From the NCBI GenBank assembly GCA_030655595.1, contig JAUSNQ010000038.1, forward strand, positions 1-22,508: a stretch of 22,508 bases of DNA, in the 5' to 3' direction. Both the position numbers and the translations under genes were made by a program. Below the pieces are notes generated by a model. It worked only from the letters and a program-made list of their open reading frames with translations, did no database searches and was not told the origin of the DNA. Positions 1-8,667 of this stretch are shown in pieces (position 1 is the first letter of the stretch; each line of letters opens with the position of its first letter). Source of the stretch: Paludibacter sp. (GTDB lineage Bacteria; Bacteroidota; Bacteroidia; Bacteroidales; Paludibacteraceae).

Positions 1-48
1 CGGTGAAGTTCTTAGATTTAATCGTGTGTTTTTTAGTTTTATTGTTTC

Positions 49-80
49 AGACAGGCTACTTCGTGAGAAATAGCCTGTCT
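49..80 (+). terminator. hairpin terminator of an upstream gene
   Basis: A perfect 10-bp stem, AGACAGGCTA (49-58) paired with TAGCCTGTCT (71-80), encloses a 12-nt loop and is followed by ATTTTAACTAATTT. T-rich sequence also lies on the 5' side (about 28-47), so it could stop transcription from either direction. It probably ends a gene lying mostly outside the window. Confidence 0.7.
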
Positions 81-108
81 ATTTTAACTAATTTAAAAGA
101 AAAGTACG

Positions 109-116
109 TATATTTG
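109..116 (+). promoter_or_regulatory. candidate -7 element for glnN (first of three)
   Basis: TATATTTG fits the Bacteroidota -7 consensus TAnnTTTG. No TTTG is seen at the expected distance upstream, so it is only a candidate. Similar boxes occur at 167-174 (TATATTTG) and 288-295 (TATTTTTG). The last is the nearest to the glnN start and overlaps an inverted repeat. Confidence 0.3.
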
Positions 117-258
117 CAAACAAAAAAATACTTAAACATCAAACCAGTCTTTTATGCTTTATAACATATATTTGCTGTTTGATTCTGATTTGTAAGTAAA
201 AGACCTTTTTATTATTTCAAATTGACACATCATTATTTTATCCTGAACAATTAACAAT

Positions 259-294
259 AAAAATAATAATACATCTTACATTATTATTATTTTT
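259..294. repeat. all-A/T inverted repeat in the glnN leader
   Basis: Two perfect 12-bp arms, AAAAATAATAAT (259-270) and ATTATTATTTTT (283-294), are separated by 12 nt. The right arm overlaps a candidate -7 box at 288-295. It could be an operator or a leader structure. Low sequence complexity means chance is a real alternative. Confidence 0.4.
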
Positions 295-376
295 GCAATA
301 CATTTCTGACAATAAGTTAGGAATTTCAAATATTAGAAAACATTTAGATATTAAATAAACAACAAAAAATACAATT

Positions 377-2572
377 ATGTCATCACTAAGATTTAAAGCA
401 GTAGAAGAAGCTTTTAAGAAAAAAGCATTGTGCGTACAGGCTCCGGCTCCACTCACATCAGATTATTTTGGAAAATACGTTTTTAACCGTCCAACGATGG
501 CTAAGTATCTCTCGAAAGATACCTTGAAATGCATTCAAAATGCTGTGGACAACGGTGTTGCTTTAGACCCTGACATTGCAGATCATGTGGCTGCAGGTAT
601 GAAACGTTGGGCACTCGAAAAAGGTGCTACCCATTACACACACTGGTTTCAGCCTTTAACTGATGGAACTGCTGAAAAACATGACTCTTTCATTGATTAT
701 GAAGGAGCTCCGGGCAGTCGCATTGTTGAAGATTTTTCAGGTAAATTGTTGGCACAACAAGAACCCGATGCATCCTCTTTCCCAAGTGGCGGTATCCGCA
801 GTACTTTCGAGGCACGTGGCTATACGGCGTGGGACCCTTCATCACCTGCATTTGTCATGGATGACACACTTGTTATACCAACAATATTCATCTCATATAC
901 CGGAGAATCATTAGACTTGAAAGCTCCGCTGTTGAAAGCATTAAGTGCTGTTGACAAAGCTGCAACTGCGGTTTGTCAGCTCTTTGACCCGAACGTAAAA
1001 AAAGTCATTTCTTATTTGGGATGGGAACAAGAATACTTTTTAGTTGATGAAGGTTTGTACGCAACTCGTCCCGACTTAGCACTGACCGGAAGAACATTGC
1101 TTGGACATGAATCTGCAAAAAACCAACAGTTAGAAGATCATTATTTTGGTGCTGTTCCTTCACGTGTTGCTGCTTATATGAAAGACCTGGAATTTGAAGG
1201 CTATAAATTCGGGATTCCATTGAAAACGCGTCATAACGAAGTAGCTCCAAACCAGTTTGAATTAGCTCCGATCTTTGGTGAGGCAAATCTTTCAAACGAC
1301 CAAAACTTATTGATCATGTCGTTGATGAAAAAAGTTGCCCGTCGCCATGGTTTCCGTTTGCTGCTTCACGAAAAACCTTTTGCAGGCGTGAACGGCTCTG
1401 GAAAACATAACAACTGGTCGCTTGGCACTGACACGGGTGTGGGCTTGTTAACTCCTGGAAAAACTCCTGAAGAAAACCTGCAGTTCATCACTTTCTTAGT
1501 GAATACACTGATGGCTGTTTATAAAAACAATGCCTTGTTGAAAGCATCGATTATGACTGCCAACAACGCACACCGTCTGGGCGCAAACGAAGCTCCTCCT
1601 GCTATTGTATCAGCATTTTTGGGAACACAAATTACAGCTGTACTGGACAAAATGGAAAAGAGCACCACAGACGAAGCCATTGTCATGGACGCCAAAAAGA
1701 GATTAAGTCTGGGTATCCCTCATATTCCGGAAGTATTGCTTGACAATACCGACCGCAACCGTACTTCTCCATTTGCGTTCACAGGTAACCGTTTCGAGTT
1801 CAGAGCTGTAGGTTCATCAGCAAACTGTTCTTCAGCTTTAATTGCTTTAAACACTGCCGTGGCTGCTCAGCTTGTTGAATTTAAAACAGCAGTTGATACG
1901 AAAATTGCTGCCGGCACTGCCAAAGAAAAAGCGATTTTTGAAGTATTGAAAGACTATATCAAAATATCCAAACCAATCCGTTTCGACGGTAACGGATACA
2001 GCGAAGAATGGAAAATCGAAGCTGCTAAACGAGGTTTAGATTGCGAAACAAGTGTTCCGGAAATTCTGAAAGCATACACCACGAAACAAAGTATTGAATT
2101 GTTTGCAAAAACCGGTGTTCTTTCTGAAACAGAATTACATGCACGTAACGAAGTAAAATGGGAAACTTATACTAAAAAGATTCAAATTGAAGCAAGGGTA
2201 TTAGGAGATTTGTGCATGAATCACATCATTCCGGTCGTAACCAAATACCAATCTTTGCTATTGGATAATGTATCGAAAATATATGCCATCTATCCTGCTG
2301 ATAAAGCAGCCGAACTCGCAGCAATGAATAAATCTTTGATTGAAGAAATATCTGAAAGAATCACGCATATAAAAAATAATGTTGACGCGATGATTCAGGC
2401 ACGTAAATCATCAAATAAAATTGATCACGAATATGATAAAGCCAAAGCTTATCATGACCTGGTATTCCCGTATTTCGATAAAATCCGCTATGATGTTGAT
2501 AAATTAGAATTGATTGTCGACAACCAAATGTGGACATTACCCAAATACAGAGAATTGATGTTCATCCGATAA
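377..2572 (+). CDS. glnN: type III glutamine synthetase (GlnN)
   Basis: This cytoplasmic enzyme joins ammonium to glutamate using ATP to make glutamine, the entry step of nitrogen assimilation. The 731-aa length is typical of the long GSIII class (about 700-730 aa) and much longer than GSI (about 470 aa). Visible motifs are a GSIII block from G139 (GIRSTFEARGYTAWDPSS), the metal-binding EQE in GWEQEYF (215-221), KTRHNEVAPNQFELAP (283-298), the active-site NGSGKHNNWS (339-348), and NRFEFRAVGSS (471-481), whose R476 lies in the conserved substrate-binding segment. The ATG at 377 gives the usual MSSLRFKAVEEAF-type N-terminus. A hairpin follows the stop, and gltBD-asnB lie just downstream on the same strand, so the nitrogen genes are clustered but may form separate transcripts. 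No damage is seen. Confidence 0.97.
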   Translation: MSSLRFKAVEEAFKKKALCVQAPAPLTSDYFGKYVFNRPTMAKYLSKDTLKCIQNAVDNGVALDPDIADHVAAGMKRWALEKGATHYTHWFQPLTDGTAEKHDSFIDYEGAPGSRIVEDFSGKLLAQQEPDASSFPSGGIRSTFEARGYTAWDPSSPAFVMDDTLVIPTIFISYTGESLDLKAPLLKALSAVDKAATAVCQLFDPNVKKVISYLGWEQEYFLVDEGLYATRPDLALTGRTLLGHESAKNQQLEDHYFGAVPSRVAAYMKDLEFEGYKFGIPLKTRHNEVAPNQFELAPIFGEANLSNDQNLLIMSLMKKVARRHGFRLLLHEKPFAGVNGSGKHNNWSLGTDTGVGLLTPGKTPEENLQFITFLVNTLMAVYKNNALLKASIMTANNAHRLGANEAPPAIVSAFLGTQITAVLDKMEKSTTDEAIVMDAKKRLSLGIPHIPEVLLDNTDRNRTSPFAFTGNRFEFRAVGSSANCSSALIALNTAVAAQLVEFKTAVDTKIAAGTAKEKAIFEVLKDYIKISKPIRFDGNGYSEEWKIEAAKRGLDCETSVPEILKAYTTKQSIELFAKTGVLSETELHARNEVKWETYTKKIQIEARVLGDLCMNHIIPVVTKYQSLLLDNVSKIYAIYPADKAAELAAMNKSLIEEISERITHIKNNVDAMIQARKSSNKIDHEYDKAKAYHDLVFPYFDKIRYDVDKLELIVDNQMWTLPKYRELMFIR

Positions 2573-2599
2573 GTCCACTTATCAAAAATCTCTTTCATG

Positions 2600-2637
2600 A
2601 ATAGTGGGGCATCGACTTAGATGTGCCCACTATTTTA
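2600..2637 (+). terminator. terminator-like hairpin between glnN and gltB
   Basis: AATAGTGGGGC (2600-2610) pairs with GCCCACTATT (2625-2634), giving a 10-bp stem with one bulged G, followed by TTTTAAAC. It lies 28 nt after the glnN stop. The T-run is short, so some read-through into gltB is possible. Confidence 0.65.
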
Positions 2638-2702
2638 AACAATAAAACAAATTGCACACGCAGTTTGATCAAGGCTGCTATACCCACTTGATTCATAAAG
2701 CT

Positions 2703-5700
2703 ATGAACGTAAACCCATTTCAAATAGATGAAATAGAACAGCGCTCGCTCTATTCTTTTCAAAACGAACACGATGCCTGCGGAGTCGGACTGATTTTAAA
2801 CCTTTATGGTGAAAAATCGCACGAAATCGTTGAGAAAGGCTTACAAGTGCTCGAAAATATGGTACACCGCGGCGCGGAGAGTGCCGATAATAAAACCGGC
2901 GATGGTGCCGGAATTTTAGTACAGATACCTCACGAGTTCATCTTACTGCAAGGTATTCCTGTTCCTGCTAAAGGCAGGTATGGTACCGGTCTTGTATTTC
3001 TTCCAAAAGATTTACAAAAATCAGAACTTTGTTTGAATGCCATTAAAGAGAATGTCGAAAAAGAAGGATTAAGTTTACTCGCCATCCGTGATGTACCTGT
3101 CAACAGCGATATCCTTGGTGCTATTTCTGCTTCTAACGAACCGCTCATCAAACAGATTTTCATAACAGGAACAGCAAGTCAGCAGGAATTGGAACATAAA
3201 TTATATGTGGTTCGCAAAAAAATTGAAATTTCCATTTCAAAATCCAATCTGGCAAAAGACAGAAGTTTTTATATCGTGAGTTTGTCCACGCGACAAATGA
3301 TTTACAAAGGTATGTTGACTTCCCTGCAGTTGCGTGACTATTATCCTGATTTGACCAATCAACATTTCACGAGCGGTATTGCGCTTGTGCATTCTCGCTT
3401 CAGTACCAATACTTTTCCAACCTGGGATTTGGCACAGCCTTTCCGTCTGTTAGGTCACAATGGTGAAATCAATACCATACGCGGCAACCGTTTATGGATG
3501 GAATCCCGCGAAAGTGTTCTAAAATCTGATCAATTAGGTGATTTAAAAGCTTTGATGCCGATTGTTCAACCGGGCATGAGTGATTCAGCTTCGCTGGATA
3601 ATGTGTTGGAATTTTTGGTGATGTCGGGCAAAAGCCTGCCTCATGCACTGGCGATGCTTGTTCCCGAAAGTTGGAACGACAAGAATCCTATTTCCGATAA
3701 CTTAAAAGCATTTTACGAGTATCATTCGATGTTTATGGAACCATGGGATGGACCGGCAACGCTTTTGTTTAGTGACGGACGATATGCAGGTGGTATGCTC
3801 GACCGCAACGGATTACGCCCTGCACGTTACTTAATCACCCACGACGATTTGATGGTGATTGCCTCAGAAACGGGAACCCTCGAATTTGAACCTGCCCGAA
3901 TCAAAGAAAAAGGCAGATTAAAACCCGGCAAAATGATCATGATAGATACCGAGGGCGGTCAAATCTATTACGATCCTGAATTGAAAGAAGGACTGGCAAA
4001 AGCATTTCCATACAAGGAATGGCTCGACAAAAACCGGATTAATCTGAATAAAATATCTTCGGGTAGAAGTGTAAAAACAGATTTGAGTAATTACAAAATC
4101 CTCCTGACTGCTTTTGGGTATTCACATGAAGATGTTGAAAAACTGATGATTCCGATGGCAGAGGCTGGACAAGAACCTGTTTCTTCGATGGGTAACGATG
4201 TAGCTTTGTCGGTTTTCTCTGACAAACCGCAACGTTTGTTCAATTATTTCCGCCAACAATTTGCCCAGGTTACCAATCCCCCGATTGATCCAATCCGGGA
4301 GGAATTGGTTATGTCACTCACCGCATACGTCGGTTCTGTGCATACCAACCTCTTAGAACCTGCACCAGAAATTTGCAAAATGGTTAAGTTGAAGAGTCCT
4401 GTGCTCACAAACACCCAATTTGACATTTTATTGAATCTTCAATATAAAGGATTTTCAACAGCTGTACTACCGATGCTTTTTAAAGCAAAAGAAGGAAAGA
4501 AAGGTCTGGAAAAATCCATCAAAGAACTTTGTCTGGCTGTTGAGAAAGCAGTAGATGATGGCAAAAACTACATCGTTTTAAGTGATCGTGGCGTGGATGC
4601 TGACAATGCTCCCATCCCATCACTACTTGCTGTATCGGCTGTGCATCACTATCTTATAGATAAACGCAAACGCATGCAGACCGACATCGTGGTTGAAACA
4701 GCAGAACCGCGCGAAGTCATGCATTTTGCACTTTTATTTGGTTTTGGCGCTAATGCTGTAAATCCTTACCTTGCTTTTGCCATTTTAAACAACCAAATTA
4801 AATCCGGTGATTTACAACTGGATTTCCATACTGCTGAGAAAAATTACATCAAAGCGGTTAACAAAGGATTGCTGAAAGTCATGTCTAAAATGGGTATTTC
4901 TACAATCAGAAGTTATCGGGGCGCACAAATTTTTGAAGCCATCGGAATTTCATCAGCGGTTGTTAATACGTATTTTAAAGGATTAATTTCTAAAATTGAA
5001 GGTATTGATTTGGAGGACATTGCAAATGAAATTCTGCAACCTCACACCTTAGCTTACTTTCCAAAGGAAGGGGAGGAATTAAGTTTACTGCATTTAGGTC
5101 AATACGCTTATCGTTTGGATGGCGAAAATCATGCATGGAATCCTGAAACTATAGCACGACTGCAAATTGCGACTCGTACAGGCAGCTACGACAAATACAA
5201 AGAATATGTAAAGGCTGTGGATGAAAAGCAGGAACTTATTTTCATCCGCGACTTGATGGAATACAAACGTAATCCGATTGATATCAATGAAGTAGAGCCA
5301 GCTGAGACCATCATGAAACGCTTTGTGACCGGGGCAATGTCTTACGGCTCAATCAGTCGTGATGCGCATGAGGCTATGGCCATGGCCATGAACATCATTG
5401 GCGGTCGCTCCAATACTGGCGAGGGTGGCGAAGATCCGGAACGATATAAAAAACGTGCGGATGGATTAAGCACACGATCTGCCATCAAACAAGTCGCATC
5501 GGGTCGCTTTGGTGTAACTGCGGAATACCTGGTGAATGCCGACGAAATTCAGATTAAAATTGCACAAGGGGCTAAACCAGGTGAAGGCGGTCAATTACCC
5601 GGACATAAAGTGGATAAAATCATTGCAAGAACCCGTCACTCTATACCGGGAATCTCGCTGATTTCACCTCCACCTCATCATGACATATATTCGATTGAAG

Positions 5701-7226
5701 ATTTAGCTCAGCTGATTTTTGATTTGAAAAACATCAACCCGACGGCCATGATAAGCGTTAAATTGGTATCTGAAAGTGGTGTGGGAACAATTGCTGCTGG
5801 TGTTGCCAAAGCAAAAGCCGATTTGATTTTAATCAGTGGTACCGAAGGCGGCACGGGAGCCAGTCCTTCCAGTTCTATCAAACATGCCGGATTGCCGGTT
5901 GAAATTGGTTTGGCTGAAACACAGCAGACTTTGGTCATGAATAATTTGCGGGGTCAAATCAAACTGCAGACTGACGGACAACTCAAAACCGGTCGCGATG
6001 TGGTTATCTCTGCGCTCTTAGGTGCTGAAGAATTTGGCTTTGCCACGAGTGCTTTGATTGTACTCGGATGTGTCATCATGCGCAAATGTCACCTGAATAC
6101 TTGTCCGGTTGGCATCGCTACCCAAGATGCTGAATTGAGAAAACATTTCACGGGACGACATGAGTATTTGGTTAAATTCTTTGAGTTTCTAGCAGAAGAT
6201 GTGCGTGAACACCTTGCTCAGCTGGGCTATCGCTCATTAGAAGAAATTGTGGGTCACGCCGAATTGCTCCAACGCAAAAAAGTTGATGGACCAGCCAAAA
6301 TTGATAAGGTTGATTTATCAAAAGTCTTATATGTGGCTGAAGGGTCAGGTGCGGCTTTGCATCATGTGAAAAATCAAGATCATAAAATTGATAAAGTGCT
6401 GGATCTTGAATTGATTAAGAAAGCACTTCCCGCACTGGATTTATGTATGCCGGTTGAAATCAAGAGTTTGGTAAAAAACACGGATCGTACAGTTGGCGCC
6501 ATGCTTTCCGGCGAAATTGCCAAAAGATATGGACAGGCAGGTTTACCGGATTCGACCATCAATGCTCATTTTATTGGGTCTGCCGGTCAAAGTTTCGGTG
6601 CTTTTTTAAGCAAAGGTGCAACCTTCAAATTAGAAGGAGAAGCCAACGATTATCTTGGAAAAGGTCTATCCGGCGGAAGAATCATCGTAGTACCTCCAGT
6701 AGGATCTACATTCGAACCGGATAAAAATATCATCGCAGGCAATACCATGTTGTACGGAGCTACATCCGGCGAAGTGTATATCAACGGTGTAGTGGGCGAA
6801 CGATTCTGTGTGCGTAACTCAGGTGCCATTGCCGTGGTTGAAGGTGCCGGTGACCATTGTTGTGAATACATGACCGGTGGAAAAACCGTCGTGCTGGGTC
6901 AGACCGGAAGAAACTTCGCTGCAGGGATGAGCGGTGGCGTTGCGTATGTGTACGACGAAAAAGGCGACTTCGACTACTTCTGTAACATGGAAATGGTTGA
7001 ATTATCGTTGATTGAGGACAGTATGGACAGCAAAGAACTGCATGCCCTGATTACAAATCATTATAAATATACCCAAAGTACCAAAGCAAAATCAATTCTT
7101 GATAATTGGAGGGACAATGTGGATAAATTCATCAAAATAGTTCCGATAGAATACAAAAAAGTATTACAGGAAGAAAAGATGGAAGCAATCAATAAGAAAA
7201 TTGCTCAGGTAGAAAGGGATTATTAA
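2703..7226 (+). CDS. gltB: glutamate synthase large (alpha) subunit
   Basis: With GltD it converts glutamine and 2-oxoglutarate to two glutamates, completing the GS-GOGAT cycle. The protein is 1507 aa from the ATG at 2703, close to the usual 1500. The class II amidotransferase domain begins at the catalytic cysteine C26 (NEHDACGVG), which is exposed by removal of the propeptide. A central domain follows, then the FMN synthase domain with KPGEGGQLPG (958-967) and TEGGTGAS (1047-1054). The [3Fe-4S] cysteines are C1123, C1129 and C1134 (C-x5-C-x4-C), and the glycine-rich beta-helix domain spans about 1286-1420. The frame is open upstream to a TTG at 2652, but starting there would give an unusually long propeptide, so the ATG is preferred. 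gltD starts 18 nt after the stop. I see no -7 box in the gap after glnN. Confidence 0.97.
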   Translation: MNVNPFQIDEIEQRSLYSFQNEHDACGVGLILNLYGEKSHEIVEKGLQVLENMVHRGAESADNKTGDGAGILVQIPHEFILLQGIPVPAKGRYGTGLVFLPKDLQKSELCLNAIKENVEKEGLSLLAIRDVPVNSDILGAISASNEPLIKQIFITGTASQQELEHKLYVVRKKIEISISKSNLAKDRSFYIVSLSTRQMIYKGMLTSLQLRDYYPDLTNQHFTSGIALVHSRFSTNTFPTWDLAQPFRLLGHNGEINTIRGNRLWMESRESVLKSDQLGDLKALMPIVQPGMSDSASLDNVLEFLVMSGKSLPHALAMLVPESWNDKNPISDNLKAFYEYHSMFMEPWDGPATLLFSDGRYAGGMLDRNGLRPARYLITHDDLMVIASETGTLEFEPARIKEKGRLKPGKMIMIDTEGGQIYYDPELKEGLAKAFPYKEWLDKNRINLNKISSGRSVKTDLSNYKILLTAFGYSHEDVEKLMIPMAEAGQEPVSSMGNDVALSVFSDKPQRLFNYFRQQFAQVTNPPIDPIREELVMSLTAYVGSVHTNLLEPAPEICKMVKLKSPVLTNTQFDILLNLQYKGFSTAVLPMLFKAKEGKKGLEKSIKELCLAVEKAVDDGKNYIVLSDRGVDADNAPIPSLLAVSAVHHYLIDKRKRMQTDIVVETAEPREVMHFALLFGFGANAVNPYLAFAILNNQIKSGDLQLDFHTAEKNYIKAVNKGLLKVMSKMGISTIRSYRGAQIFEAIGISSAVVNTYFKGLISKIEGIDLEDIANEILQPHTLAYFPKEGEELSLLHLGQYAYRLDGENHAWNPETIARLQIATRTGSYDKYKEYVKAVDEKQELIFIRDLMEYKRNPIDINEVEPAETIMKRFVTGAMSYGSISRDAHEAMAMAMNIIGGRSNTGEGGEDPERYKKRADGLSTRSAIKQVASGRFGVTAEYLVNADEIQIKIAQGAKPGEGGQLPGHKVDKIIARTRHSIPGISLISPPPHHDIYSIEDLAQLIFDLKNINPTAMISVKLVSESGVGTIAAGVAKAKADLILISGTEGGTGASPSSSIKHAGLPVEIGLAETQQTLVMNNLRGQIKLQTDGQLKTGRDVVISALLGAEEFGFATSALIVLGCVIMRKCHLNTCPVGIATQDAELRKHFTGRHEYLVKFFEFLAEDVREHLAQLGYRSLEEIVGHAELLQRKKVDGPAKIDKVDLSKVLYVAEGSGAALHHVKNQDHKIDKVLDLELIKKALPALDLCMPVEIKSLVKNTDRTVGAMLSGEIAKRYGQAGLPDSTINAHFIGSAGQSFGAFLSKGATFKLEGEANDYLGKGLSGGRIIVVPPVGSTFEPDKNIIAGNTMLYGATSGEVYINGVVGERFCVRNSGAIAVVEGAGDHCCEYMTGGKTVVLGQTGRNFAAGMSGGVAYVYDEKGDFDYFCNMEMVELSLIEDSMDSKELHALITNHYKYTQSTKAKSILDNWRDNVDKFIKIVPIEYKKVLQEEKMEAINKKIAQVERDY

Positions 7227-7244
7227 TTAAACAATAGAACAAAG

Positions 7245-8657
7245 ATGGGAAATCCTAAAGCATTTATATATACACCTCGCAAAGAAGCGGGCTACCGACC
7301 CGTCACCGATCGTATTTACGATTTTGGAGAGGTGGAACAGACATTGAACCGCGAAGACAGGAAACTGCAAGCATCGCGATGCATGGATTGTGGTATTCCT
7401 TTCTGTCACTGGGCTTGTCCACTTGGCAACAAAATGCCCGAATGGCAAGACCTGATTTACAAAGGAAAATGGAAAGAAGGTGTAGAATCATTGCATGAGA
7501 CCAATAACTTCCCCGAATTTACCGGACGCATTTGTCCGGCACCCTGCGAGAAATCGTGTGTGTTGGCATTGCATGAATCGCCGGTAACCATTCGCGAAAA
7601 CGAAGCAGCTGTGACCGAAGTTGCATTTCTCGAAGGCATGATTAAAGCGCAACCACCCAAAACCCGGACAGGCAAAAAAGTTGCAGTCATCGGTTCGGGA
7701 CCAGCTGGTTTGGCTGCTGCTCAACAGTTAAATCGCAAGGGGCATCGGGTAACTATCTTCGAAAAAGACAATGCACCAGGTGGATTGTTGCGGTATGGAA
7801 TACCAAACTTCAAGCTGAACAAGACAGTTATTGATCGTCGATTGGCTTTGCTGGAAGAAGAAGGCATCGAATTTAGGAATAACACTGAAGTCGGAAAAGA
7901 CATCAAAGGCAAAGAAATCATGACACAATACGATGCCGTTTGTATCGCCATAGGTGCCGGTCAACCCCGTGACATTAATCCAGTAGGCAGGGAGCTGAAA
8001 GGCATTTATTTCGCTATGGAATACCTGAGCCAGACCAATCAGTTGATCATGGGAGAGCCTGTAGATGAAAAACAGATTATCAATGCAAAAGACAAACAGG
8101 TATTGGTGATAGGTGGAGGTGACACGGGTTCCGACTGTGTTGGGACTGCCGTTCGTCAGGGAGCAGCAAAAATCACCCAGATTGAAATTTTACCCCAACC
8201 TCCTGCAGGAAAAAATCCTGCAACACCCTGGCCGTATTATCCAAACATTCTGAAAACAACCAGTTCACACGAAGAAGGATGTACGCGCAAATGGAGTCTG
8301 AACACCAATGCTTTTGTAGGGAAAAACGGACATGTCACAGAAGTGCAGGTAGAAGAAGTAGCGTGGGTTAACGAAAATGGCAAGTTCAATATGGTACCCA
8401 CAGGAAAAACCGAAACCATCAAAGCCGATTTGGTATTTCTGGCATTGGGGTTTGTGCATCCGGTTCAGGAAGGCTTACTGAACGAGCTGGGCGTGCAATA
8501 CAACGAACGCGGCAATGTCAACGTCGACAAAAACTATCAAAGCTCCGTACAGAAAGTATTCGCCACAGGCGATGCTGCTATCGGAGCCAGTTTGGTGGTA
8601 CGAGCCATCGCATTGGGTAGGAAGACGGCAGAAAAAATTCATCAAACTTTATTATAG
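7245..8657 (+). CDS. gltD: glutamate synthase small (beta) subunit, NAD(P)H-dependent
   Basis: GltD takes electrons from NAD(P)H through FAD and [4Fe-4S] clusters and passes them to GltB. It is 470 aa, the normal length. The N-terminal cluster-binding cysteines are C46, C49, C54 and C58 (CMDCGIPFCHWACP) and C97, C101 and C105 (CPAPCEKSC). The FAD Rossmann motif GSGPAG is at 150-155 and the NAD(P)H motif GGGDTG at 290-295. A C-terminal ATGDA motif (starting near nucleotide 8562) contacts FAD. The start lies 18 nt after gltB and asnB begins 10 nt after its stop, so gltB-gltD-asnB look like one operon. Confidence 0.97.
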   Translation: MGNPKAFIYTPRKEAGYRPVTDRIYDFGEVEQTLNREDRKLQASRCMDCGIPFCHWACPLGNKMPEWQDLIYKGKWKEGVESLHETNNFPEFTGRICPAPCEKSCVLALHESPVTIRENEAAVTEVAFLEGMIKAQPPKTRTGKKVAVIGSGPAGLAAAQQLNRKGHRVTIFEKDNAPGGLLRYGIPNFKLNKTVIDRRLALLEEEGIEFRNNTEVGKDIKGKEIMTQYDAVCIAIGAGQPRDINPVGRELKGIYFAMEYLSQTNQLIMGEPVDEKQIINAKDKQVLVIGGGDTGSDCVGTAVRQGAAKITQIEILPQPPAGKNPATPWPYYPNILKTTSSHEEGCTRKWSLNTNAFVGKNGHVTEVQVEEVAWVNENGKFNMVPTGKTETIKADLVFLALGFVHPVQEGLLNELGVQYNERGNVNVDKNYQSSVQKVFATGDAAIGASLVVRAIALGRKTAEKIHQTLL

Positions 8658-8667
8658 AAACAACATT

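Larger units (their letters stand above)
1..376. other. non-coding leader upstream of glnN
   Basis: No convincing gene is seen here. Bases 1-48 may include the tail of an upstream gene, but no frame can be recognised from so little sequence. A strong hairpin lies at 49-80. The rest, 81-376, is very AT-rich and contains three TAnnTTTG-type -7 boxes (109-116, 167-174, 288-295) and an all-A/T inverted repeat (259-294). A short antisense open frame overlapping the glnN start has no protein-like features. The long leader suggests that glnN is controlled from this stretch. Confidence 0.6.

Noticed and set aside
2652..2702. N-terminal extension of GltB from a TTG at 2652
   Set aside because: It adds 17 residues before an ordinary ATG and lengthens the propeptide ahead of the catalytic cysteine beyond what is usual.
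8515..8667. Upstream ATG for asnB inside gltD
   Set aside because: AsnB needs its cysteine at position 2; the ATG at 8668 gives MCGIV and the standard 554 aa.
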